From: Candidatus Zhuqueibacterota bacterium
GTDB lineage: Bacteria; Zhuqueibacterota; Zhuqueibacteria; Thermofontimicrobiales; Thiofontviventaceae
Reading direction: 5' to 3'
DNA: 64,000 bases
Assembly: GCA_016931935.1 (NCBI GenBank)
Contig: JAFGDW010000100.1
Coordinates: forward strand, 41,903-105,902
Below, one piece after another: positions 35,570 to 43,867 of this stretch. How positions within the stretch are numbered: the first letter of the stretch is position 1; every line of letters starts with the position of its first letter. The position numbers and the translations under genes were made by a program. The notes under the pieces were generated by a model that saw only the letters and a list, made by a program, of their open reading frames with translations, had not been told where the DNA came from and did not search any database.

Positions 35570-36550
35570 ATGGCATATAGAGATGAAAAAACAATAGGGG
35601 GGCGGGCTGATGCGATGGCAAAAACGAATTATCAACTTAACCGGGTGTTCGATATGGAGATGAAATCACATTCACAGCACCAATATATTGATATGAATCA
35701 ATTAGGAACACGCGTCGATTTTCATCAAAAGTTTTGGACCGCGGTTTTTTCACCGATCTTGTTCGCTGGATCGGTATTTATGTATTTGTTTGCACCGAGC
35801 AAGGTGTTCAGGGAGAATTCTCTTCAACTAATTTGGAATCGTATTGCAGAACAGGTGATTCGAGTATTTGATGTATCAATGGCCACGATTGGTATTATAA
35901 TGTTCTTACCAATTTTTATGATTATTCCTTTATTGATTAAGCTTGATTCGAATGGCCCGGTATTTTATACGCAATTGCGGGTAGGAAAAAATCGACGCCG
36001 AAAATCGCGACGTGCAATACCTGCGGATATTACAACGGATCGTCGGATGATGGACAGAAGATCCAATAATTATTATGGTCGACTTTTCTATATCATCAAA
36101 TTCAGAACCATGCGGGAAGATGCGGAAAAGAAATGCGGACCCGTTTGGGCATCCGATAATGATCCAAGAATCACTGCTATGGGACGATTCCTGAGGAAAA
36201 CACATCTGGATGAAATTCCTCAGCTAATTAATATTTTGCGTGGCGAAATGAGTTTTGTCGGACCGCGGCCGGAACGTCCCCATTTTGTTAGCCAGTTTGC
36301 GGATCAAATTCCAAACTATGTTGAGCGGTTATCAAAGCGACCGGGCTTAACCGGTTTAGCGCAAGTAAGAGCAGGCTATGATAATTCTCTCGAAAGTGTG
36401 AAACGAAAATTACGCTACGATTTATTTTATAATGAAAACTGGACGATGTCAGCATATTTTAAAATTATATTTCTAACGATTTATGGCGTTGCTCCTGGTA
36501 AATTTAAAGCTAAAATGAATGAATTGGCCACAAAATACCGGAAAAAGTAG
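35570..36550 (+). CDS. Undecaprenyl-phosphate sugar phosphotransferase (EPS-initiating sugar transferase)
   Basis: A 326-residue membrane enzyme of the bacterial sugar transferase family that puts the first sugar-1-phosphate on the lipid carrier. A hydrophobic segment (about 55-78) is followed by the catalytic domain: FDVSMATIGIIMFLPIFMII, LIKLDSNGPVFYTQLRVGKN, FYIIKFRTMREDAEKK, THLDEIPQLINILRGEMSFV, GPRPERPHFV and RPGLTGLAQVRAGYDN. An Arg-rich insert (RRRKSRRAIPADITTDRRMM) sits between the two conserved blocks. ATG 35570 has a strong AGGGGGA site; an in-frame ATG at 35555 would overlap it. It is the first gene after the sigma-54-type promoter region. Confidence 0.92.
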   Translation: MAYRDEKTIGGRADAMAKTNYQLNRVFDMEMKSHSQHQYIDMNQLGTRVDFHQKFWTAVFSPILFAGSVFMYLFAPSKVFRENSLQLIWNRIAEQVIRVFDVSMATIGIIMFLPIFMIIPLLIKLDSNGPVFYTQLRVGKNRRRKSRRAIPADITTDRRMMDRRSNNYYGRLFYIIKFRTMREDAEKKCGPVWASDNDPRITAMGRFLRKTHLDEIPQLINILRGEMSFVGPRPERPHFVSQFADQIPNYVERLSKRPGLTGLAQVRAGYDNSLESVKRKLRYDLFYNENWTMSAYFKIIFLTIYGVAPGKFKAKMNELATKYRKK

Positions 36551-36554
36551 ACTG

Positions 36555-37316
36555 ATGAAGATGATGAAACCATATCGTTTGACAATAGTTTTGGCATTTA
36601 TCTTCGTTCTCATTTCCTCTGTCGTTTTTAATGATTCGCTGTCGGCACAGGCAAAACGAGAACGAGTGATTATGGTCAAATCAAATCCAGTTGGTGCAAT
36701 GGTTTATTTTCAAGGAGAAACCAATTTTGTCGGTGTAACTCCGTTTAAACTTCATCCAAATTTTAGAGGAGTTTATGATGTAACTATTGTGAAAGATGGA
36801 TTTGAAAAGAGTAAGCATACATATATGTTCAAGGGAAATGAAAGTGGTACACTAAGCCTGAAGCTGAATCCAAAAACCCGATTGAAGGCCGGAATGCGTT
36901 CACTGATTTTTCCCGGTTGGGGGCAATATTATTCAGAACGAAAGAAGTTTGGTATTGTTCTTAACCTTGTACAAGTTGGAACATCGCTTTTCCTTGTTGA
37001 TGCGGCACGTAATTATGATAAAGCTGTAGATGAATATGATCAGGCAAAGCTTAATTTTCAGAACAATAGCAAGAATTTTGCAAGTTATGAAAAATACCGG
37101 AATGTATTATCCGAAAAGCATCAGAATGCAGATGATACATTTGCTGATATGGAAATGTGGTTGTACATAAATGCTGGTATATGGGCGTACAATTTTCTTG
37201 ATGCAATTTTCTTTTTCCCGGATTTTGATGAAGCATTATTTCAACGATCGATGCCTACACTCTCGATGAGCGTTCGCAAAAACGGTGCATTTGCAACTCT
37301 GAGCTATTCTTTCTAA
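36555..37316 (+). CDS. Exported PEGA-domain / DUF5683-like membrane protein
   Basis: A 253-residue protein. A signal peptide (about 1-30, ending SLSAQA) precedes a PEGA domain (about 35-105: IMVKSNPVGAMVYFQGETNF, GVYDVTIVKDGFEKSKHTY). The C-terminal part begins LIFPGWGQYYSERKKFGI, characteristic of DUF5683-type membrane proteins, and has two hydrophobic helices. PEGA domains are surface or periplasmic beta modules often found beside polysaccharide systems. It starts 5 bp after the sugar transferase stop. Function unknown. Confidence 0.75.
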   Translation: MKMMKPYRLTIVLAFIFVLISSVVFNDSLSAQAKRERVIMVKSNPVGAMVYFQGETNFVGVTPFKLHPNFRGVYDVTIVKDGFEKSKHTYMFKGNESGTLSLKLNPKTRLKAGMRSLIFPGWGQYYSERKKFGIVLNLVQVGTSLFLVDAARNYDKAVDEYDQAKLNFQNNSKNFASYEKYRNVLSEKHQNADDTFADMEMWLYINAGIWAYNFLDAIFFFPDFDEALFQRSMPTLSMSVRKNGAFATLSYSF

Positions 37317-37365
37317 CGCTACTCAGCTAGATAGTAAAGCTGCTCAAAAATTCCGGAGTCCTTCT

Positions 37366-40300
37366 ATGACAATCTCGACACGACATATGATAAAAAATAT
37401 TTATTACAGTATTATGAAAGCGAGTGGTCGGTTAGTATTACTACTACTCATAATAGTCATTGCTGGGTCTACGCAATGTCAAAAAGTCCATGATGATCTT
37501 GTTAGTCCCACAGATGTTAATTTCCCCAATGCCCCTACGAATTTGAAGGCGACAGTTAATGATGGTGCCGTTGTCCTAAGTTGGAAAATAACAGCCGGAG
37601 TTAGTAGTGTTAGTCAATTTTACATTTACCGAAAAGACTCACTGGATGTTAATTTCGCACTTATCGACTCATCGCTAACCCAGACCTATACGGATTCGAC
37701 AGTAAAAAACGGTTATCTGTACTATTACCGCGTGGCAGCAGTTAGTGCAACCGGCTATATCAGTGACTTTTCAAAACAGGTATTGGCGATACCTACTATT
37801 TTTGATGTTATAATCAATAATGGTCAGCAATATACCAACAGCGAAAATGTCACGCTCCTGATTACATCTTCCGGCTTCATTCAATCAATTTCGATTGCGA
37901 ATGATTCAGCATTTCAAACGTCATCAGGCTGGGAAACCTTTTCTGCTACGAAACAATGGAAATTAAGCACGGGAGATGGACTAAAACATGTATATGTAAA
38001 ATGTAAAGATTTCGATCAAAACGAATATGAAAAACCTGCTCACGATACAATAATTTTAGATACCAAAGCAGTAATTCAAAGTGTGACGGAAAATACCAAT
38101 GGACTTTCTCGCACAACCGGAGACGTTATTCATTTTCGTCTTGTTGCGAATGAGACAGACGGCGCAGCCATGATTGACATTGGTACTTCTCGCACGGGAA
38201 TCAGCTTGTTTGATGATGGCACAAACGGTGATGTGCTGGCGAATGACGGGATTTACGAACTCGATTATACAATTCCTCCCGGACTCGAAGTTGTGCAGAC
38301 AATAATTTCCGGCCATTTTATGGATCAAGTTGGGAATACGGCTGAAACAAAAACAGCAACGGGTAAAGTCACCATCCAGATTGATCCGAACCGGGTTACG
38401 CTCTCACCACCAGTTGTCTCGGGCACTACCACGAAATCACTCGAATTATTTTGGACACAGAGTCTTGATGATGACTTTGTCAGCTATCGCATTTTCCGAA
38501 CAACATCATCCGGTGTTGATTCGCTTTCGCCATTGCTTGTAGAAATTACAAATCGCAATACAACAAATTTTCGTGATAGCAACGTCAAAATAAATCAACT
38601 TTATTATTATCGCATTTTTGTATATGATCAAGTTGGAAATGCGATTGGCAGTAATGAAGTATCCGGGAAGATAGATGAAAATCCACGCCCGATTGCGGTC
38701 ACAGTTTTTCCAGTGACTTCAGTTTCAGGCGATGATCGGGCGCTAAGTATAAGTTGGTCGCGAAACGATGATGATGATTTTGCATATTACAAAATTTATC
38801 GTGCTAAAGATAGTCAGGTCGATTCTTCGGATGTTTTGGTAACCTCAATTATCGATCAAAACAATACGTCCTATCAGGATGCTGGCCTTCAGATAAACAC
38901 AACTTATTATTATCGAGTATACGTTACAACTAATGCTGGTATGTCGGTTGGCAGCAATATCCAAATGGGGCAAACGCAGGCAAATGAGGCGCCATTAGCC
39001 GTGTTATTGTATCCGCCAAGTCCGGTCGATGGCTCTTTTTCGCAACTTAGCTTGAGTTGGTCGCGGAGTAATGATGATGATTTTGCCAGCTATAAAATAT
39101 TCCGTTCAACAACTGCCGGAGTGGATTCGACCGATTTATTGATTACAACGATTTCCCAACAGAATACGACAAATTATGAAGATAGTAATCTGCACGAAAA
39201 TACCGCATATTACTATCGTGTGTATGTGTATGATACAGGTGGTTTGGCTGCCGGTAGTAACGAACTGATGGGACGAACCAATGCGAATGAGGTTCCGGTA
39301 GCAGTCAACCTTTATCCACCGGTACCTGTTGGAACTTCATTAACTTCATTAAGTTTGTCGTGGTCCAGGAATAATGACGATGATTTTTCAAGTTACAAAA
39401 TTTATCGTTCTAAAACTGTGAGTGTTGATTCCATGAGTGCACTGGTTACCACAATTACAAATCAAAATACCACATCGTACGAAGATAATGGATTGAAGGA
39501 AAATACAGAATACTACTATCGCATATATGTTTACGATGAAGGCGGGCTGGCCAAGGGCAGCAATATCATGATGGGGCGTACAAATGCTAATCAGAAACCA
39601 GCGGCGATATCATTGATTGCCCCAACTCCGGTTACCGGATCGTTAACCGAACTTAATTTAAGCTGGTCACGAAGCCTGGAAGATGATTTCGAGAGTTATA
39701 GAATATATCGATCGTTGGATGCTGGAGTCGATTCCACGGATTATTTGGTGACAACGATAACAAATCAGGCGACGACAACCTACCGTGATAATGATTTGGA
39801 AGAAAATACATCGTATCACTACCGGGTTTATGTTTATGATGATGGTGGACTGGCAAGCGGTAGCAATGAACAGGTTGGGACTACGAATGCTAACGAAGCT
39901 CCAAAAGCTGTCACTTTGTATTCGCCAACACCCATAGTAGGATCGCTGACGTCGGTTCGGTTGAACTGGTCAAAAAATGACGATTCGGACTTTGAAAGCT
40001 ATCGGATATTTCGTGGGGAAGCCCCGGGTGTGGATGATTCAAATGGCGTGTTAGTCACAACAATTTCCAATCAGAGTACAAATACATACGATGATACCGG
40101 ACTCGAAGCTGATACGGAATACTATTATCGGATTTACGTGTACGATAATGGAAATTTAGCAAGCGGGAGCAATGAACAACATGTTCGCACAAATGCCAAT
40201 GAAGCTCCCGAAGCAGTTGCGCTGGCACAACCGACTGTCGTCGATAGTACACGACTTTCATTGTCATGGAGCAGAAACAACGATGATGATTTCGCGATGT

Positions 40301-40497
40301 ATAGCGTTTACCGTTCGGAATCATCCCCGGTCGATACGACTCAGGCGCCGATTGCCATTATCAATTCACAGATGACGACAAGTTATGCTGATGCAAAATT
40401 AACGACAAATAATACGTATTACTACAGAGTTTTTGTAAAAGATACTGGTGGACTGATTGCCGGAAGTAATGAAGTGAACGGTACTCCGAAACCATAA
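37366..40497 (+). CDS. Large surface protein with eight fibronectin type III-like repeats
   Basis: 1043 residues. The N-terminus is hydrophobic and ends VIAGSTQC, a possible but non-canonical lipobox (Gln at -1). One FN3 domain (about 52-143) is followed by an Ig-like module with WKLSTGDGLKHVYVKCKDFD, a further beta module (about 235-345), then seven FN3 domains to the C-terminus. Each FN3 repeat has the pattern LSLSWSRNNDDDF, YKIYRS, VTTITNQNTTSYED, ENTEYYYRIYVYD, GSN. There is no PEP-CTERM or other sorting tail. It is encoded within the EPS locus, so a matrix scaffold or polysaccharide-binding role is plausible. Confidence 0.85.
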   Translation: MTISTRHMIKNIYYSIMKASGRLVLLLLIIVIAGSTQCQKVHDDLVSPTDVNFPNAPTNLKATVNDGAVVLSWKITAGVSSVSQFYIYRKDSLDVNFALIDSSLTQTYTDSTVKNGYLYYYRVAAVSATGYISDFSKQVLAIPTIFDVIINNGQQYTNSENVTLLITSSGFIQSISIANDSAFQTSSGWETFSATKQWKLSTGDGLKHVYVKCKDFDQNEYEKPAHDTIILDTKAVIQSVTENTNGLSRTTGDVIHFRLVANETDGAAMIDIGTSRTGISLFDDGTNGDVLANDGIYELDYTIPPGLEVVQTIISGHFMDQVGNTAETKTATGKVTIQIDPNRVTLSPPVVSGTTTKSLELFWTQSLDDDFVSYRIFRTTSSGVDSLSPLLVEITNRNTTNFRDSNVKINQLYYYRIFVYDQVGNAIGSNEVSGKIDENPRPIAVTVFPVTSVSGDDRALSISWSRNDDDDFAYYKIYRAKDSQVDSSDVLVTSIIDQNNTSYQDAGLQINTTYYYRVYVTTNAGMSVGSNIQMGQTQANEAPLAVLLYPPSPVDGSFSQLSLSWSRSNDDDFASYKIFRSTTAGVDSTDLLITTISQQNTTNYEDSNLHENTAYYYRVYVYDTGGLAAGSNELMGRTNANEVPVAVNLYPPVPVGTSLTSLSLSWSRNNDDDFSSYKIYRSKTVSVDSMSALVTTITNQNTTSYEDNGLKENTEYYYRIYVYDEGGLAKGSNIMMGRTNANQKPAAISLIAPTPVTGSLTELNLSWSRSLEDDFESYRIYRSLDAGVDSTDYLVTTITNQATTTYRDNDLEENTSYHYRVYVYDDGGLASGSNEQVGTTNANEAPKAVTLYSPTPIVGSLTSVRLNWSKNDDSDFESYRIFRGEAPGVDDSNGVLVTTISNQSTNTYDDTGLEADTEYYYRIYVYDNGNLASGSNEQHVRTNANEAPEAVALAQPTVVDSTRLSLSWSRNNDDDFAMYSVYRSESSPVDTTQAPIAIINSQMTTSYADAKLTTNNTYYYRVFVKDTGGLIAGSNEVNGTPKP

Positions 40498-40536
40498 TTA
40501 CTGAATACGAACACGATATTAAGGAGATTTTCGGTT

Positions 40537-41373
40537 ATGTTCGATGGTGTTAAACGAATTTTCTGGCTTTGGGGGCAGTGTTTTAAATCTATGGGTAGAG
40601 TAAGTACTTTTGTACCTTTTGTACTTTATGCGCTCGTTCAGTTGGGTGTGTTGATATCATTGATAAATTTTATTAATCCACCATTTGCCAATATTTATAT
40701 TCCAATTATCAAGAAATTTTTTAATGCTGCGGCCTTGCATTATCCGACGTTTTATGTTTTTGTCGCGCCACTTTTTAATCAGATAAATTTAGTGCTGAGT
40801 GGTATCATTGGTATTGTTTTGATTGCCATGGCGACGAAGCTTTTTGCTCAGAAATTTCGCGATGAAGCAGGTGCATTTGGTGAAGCTACAGGTACATCAT
40901 TCAAAAAATATGGCTCGCTGTTTGTGGTGTGGTTGATAGAGACTGTTCTGACACTGGTTATTATCATCGGATTGCCCACACTTCTTAAAAAGATATTTGA
41001 TCCGGATTACCGTATGATGCAAATATTCGAATTTGCAGGATTATTATTAGGTATACTTGTCGCATCGTTATTTGCCTATACAACTGCATTAATTGTACTC
41101 GATAACCAATCCATTGGTGAAAGTCTTTCAAAGACACTGAAAATATTTAGTCGTTATTCCTTCACATCTTATGTTATAGTAGCCGTACCGACTCTGGCAT
41201 ACTTTCCATTAAGTTTTATTCTTCGCAAGGTTGATTTTTTAATCACAAAATTTTCCCCGGAAATGATCACGACGTTACTTGGCTTCGGCATCTTGTTAAC
41301 TTTTTTCACCAGCTATCTTCAAATTGGTTCGATCACACGATTTTATCTACTAGTCACTGAACGAAAAAGATAG
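40537..41373 (+). CDS. Polytopic membrane protein of unknown function
   Basis: 278 residues with about six hydrophobic segments (for example TFVPFVLYALVQLGVLISLI, LVLSGIIGIVLIAMATKLFA, VVWLIETVLTLVIIIGLPTL and FAGLLLGILVASLFAYTTAL). No family signature was recognised. The Shine-Dalgarno AAGGAG lies upstream of the ATG. It is placed between the FN3 protein and the TPR-FN3 lipoprotein in one direction with short gaps, so it is probably co-transcribed with the EPS genes; a membrane-complex role is possible. Confidence 0.7.
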   Translation: MFDGVKRIFWLWGQCFKSMGRVSTFVPFVLYALVQLGVLISLINFINPPFANIYIPIIKKFFNAAALHYPTFYVFVAPLFNQINLVLSGIIGIVLIAMATKLFAQKFRDEAGAFGEATGTSFKKYGSLFVVWLIETVLTLVIIIGLPTLLKKIFDPDYRMMQIFEFAGLLLGILVASLFAYTTALIVLDNQSIGESLSKTLKIFSRYSFTSYVIVAVPTLAYFPLSFILRKVDFLITKFSPEMITTLLGFGILLTFFTSYLQIGSITRFYLLVTERKR

Positions 41374-41431
41374 TAATTATGAATTATGGTCCTACATTTG
41401 AATTTAATAAATAATGATCGTGGAGAGTGTA

Positions 41432-43837
41432 ATGCGAATCCAAAATAAACTTATTGTTATCGTGATTATTTCAGTTTTCATGATTTCTCTTTTTGCCGGT
41501 TGTTCACAGAACTATCAAAAAGAACAAGCAATGTATAATGCTGAACGAATGTTTTACAAAGCAAATAAATTAAAGCAAAATATTATGATAAATCCCAATA
41601 TTGCCAGCCCGGCTACATATCAGGAAGCAGAATTGGCATATCGGGAAGTAATCAATCAATTTGCTACAACTAGTCAATCACTACCGGAACTTCGTGGTAT
41701 AATTCAGCGAAGCTGGATAACGGTTGCTGAGTTATATGTTATGCAAAAGCAGTACGATAAAGCGATTTCCGTTTATCAGGAAATTATCAACACAACATCA
41801 TTTGATAAGGAATTATGTGCGCTTGCTCAGTATTCAATCGGATCAAATTATGAACGTCTGGAGAAGGTCGATGATGCAATTGCTGCATATAACAAGGTAA
41901 TCGAAAACTATGCTCCGATAATCGGCGATACATTGCTCCCAAACATGAATATTTTGCAAACGCCGATTTATATTGCACGGCTTTATCGACAGAAAAACGA
42001 TATATATCAAGCAAAACAACAATACACACGCGCACGAAATTATTACCAACACATTAGCCAGAAATACCCAAATTCTGTTGTTGCCATGGCTGCTGAAAAT
42101 CAAATTGCCGTGGCTTATGGAGATGAAGGCGAATGGGGACGTGCAGTCAACGCGTTGCAACAAATTATCCAGCAGTATGAAGGTACATATGACGTATTCG
42201 GTGTAATGTTGAGCCTGGCAAACACCTATCAGGTTCAGCTCAAGGATGCTCCAAATGCGATTTATTTTTATGATCGGCTAATTTCTTCTTATCCGGAAAA
42301 TCCGGAAATTGCTAAAGCATATCTCGGAAAGGGCAATATTAAGTTATCGCAAAAGCTGTATAACAATGCCCGCGAAAATTTCCAGGCTGTACTTAATATG
42401 CCGCGGATAGACAATAACAGCGCTATTCAGGCGCAGTTGGCGATTGCAAGCAGTTATGAAATGGAAGGCAATTGGCAAAAAGCATTAAATGAATATCAAT
42501 GGGTGATAAATAACTTCCCCAAGAGCTTGCAATCAATCCAGATTCCACTCTACATTGCGGATCACTATGCGAAACAAAATGAAGTTAAATTAGCCCAGCA
42601 ATCGTACGAGAACGCAATTCAGCAATATCAACATACAATTGATCTGTATCCAAACACACCGCTTGCTGCAACAGCGCAGGACCACATGGCAATGTGCTAT
42701 ATTCGGCAAGAAAAGTGGAGCGACGCAATTGAGGCGCTGACAAATCTTTCACAAACGCCAATACCGCCGCAGAGTTTGGTAAATACGCTGTTGACATTGG
42801 GTTCGATTTACGAGGAAAAACTATCGGATTATGCAAACGCGATTAGTTCATTTAAAGCAATTATTACCAAATTCCCTGATATACCGGTAGCAGCCAACAT
42901 CAATGCGCGAATTGCCAAACTTGAAAGTAATCTGGCTGCATATCAGCAAAATAATACGAATCCAATGGTGAGCAATATTTCCAACATATCGCAAATTTCC
43001 GAAAATAGTGTGGAAATAAAATGGACGCCAAATCTGGATTCTGATTTTCAAAGTTATCAACTTTATAGATCGCTACAACCGGGTGTTAGTCCGGCAAGTG
43101 CTCAGATGATAGCTGAAATCAAGAATCAGAAAGAAGTACAGTTTCTTGATACGGATGTTACCGAAGGTGAGCCTTATTATTATAAAGTGGTTGTATCGGA
43201 TCGTGGCGGCCTCACCAGCACTGGCAATGAGAAACAGGTAGCAACGCAAGCCGCACAATTCATTGCAAATATTCAACTACAGGGACAAACAGTCGATTGG
43301 TCAACCGTAAATTTGATATGGAATGAAGTGACCGATCAGCAGTTTGATAGCTATAAGATATACCGTTCAACCAATCCTGGCGTCAACTATAGCGCAGAGC
43401 TGATTAAATCGATTTATGATGCAAAAACAACGTCATATCAAGATGACAATGTCATGCCGGAGAAAACATACTATTATAAAATATTTGCTGCTAATGCTAA
43501 AGGTGAAAAACAAGCGAGTAATGAAATACAAATAACAACAACCAGGAATTCTGCTCCATCTGCTGTTATTCTTAGTCTCACTGGCAACAGCAATAATAGT
43601 GTCGAATTATCCTGGCAAGGACAGGTTGAAAATGATTTTTCGATGTACCGGATTTATCGATCCGATCGTTCCCCGGTTTCACTTGAAAATTCCCCATTAT
43701 GGATGAGTAGTAACAAGATGGTGAATTCGTACAAGGATTCCGGTGTCACAGCAGGAAAAACATATTATTATAAAGTAGTTGTTTATGACAAAGGGGGATT
43801 ATACACAGCAAGCAATGAAATCCAGGTTCAGCTTTAA
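41432..43837 (+). CDS. TPR-repeat lipoprotein with three C-terminal FN3-like domains
   Basis: 801 residues. The signal peptide ends ISLFAGC, a good lipobox. TPR units fill about residues 40-505 (for example VAELYVMQKQYDKAISVYQE, AYLGKGNIKLSQKLYNNARE, NALLTL-type helices around LGSIYEEKLSDYANAISSF). Three FN3 domains follow, with YQLYRS, YKIYRS and YRIYRS plus YYYKVVV motifs, like those of the protein encoded at 37366. ATG 41432 with GGAGAG is preferred to 41414. It lies directly upstream of the prsK-like gene; TPR proteins (PrsT) accompany PrsK/PrsR in exosortase loci, and this may be a counterpart. Confidence 0.82.
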   Translation: MRIQNKLIVIVIISVFMISLFAGCSQNYQKEQAMYNAERMFYKANKLKQNIMINPNIASPATYQEAELAYREVINQFATTSQSLPELRGIIQRSWITVAELYVMQKQYDKAISVYQEIINTTSFDKELCALAQYSIGSNYERLEKVDDAIAAYNKVIENYAPIIGDTLLPNMNILQTPIYIARLYRQKNDIYQAKQQYTRARNYYQHISQKYPNSVVAMAAENQIAVAYGDEGEWGRAVNALQQIIQQYEGTYDVFGVMLSLANTYQVQLKDAPNAIYFYDRLISSYPENPEIAKAYLGKGNIKLSQKLYNNARENFQAVLNMPRIDNNSAIQAQLAIASSYEMEGNWQKALNEYQWVINNFPKSLQSIQIPLYIADHYAKQNEVKLAQQSYENAIQQYQHTIDLYPNTPLAATAQDHMAMCYIRQEKWSDAIEALTNLSQTPIPPQSLVNTLLTLGSIYEEKLSDYANAISSFKAIITKFPDIPVAANINARIAKLESNLAAYQQNNTNPMVSNISNISQISENSVEIKWTPNLDSDFQSYQLYRSLQPGVSPASAQMIAEIKNQKEVQFLDTDVTEGEPYYYKVVVSDRGGLTSTGNEKQVATQAAQFIANIQLQGQTVDWSTVNLIWNEVTDQQFDSYKIYRSTNPGVNYSAELIKSIYDAKTTSYQDDNVMPEKTYYYKIFAANAKGEKQASNEIQITTTRNSAPSAVILSLTGNSNNSVELSWQGQVENDFSMYRIYRSDRSPVSLENSPLWMSSNKMVNSYKDSGVTAGKTYYYKVVVYDKGGLYTASNEIQVQL

Positions 43838-43867
43838 CAAATAGATTTACCATAGAACGGGAGTTGT

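Noticed and set aside
38390..40490. Regularly spaced repeats, possible CRISPR-like array
   Set aside because: The periodicity of about 300 bp is coding: it reflects tandem FN3 domains in one long frame.
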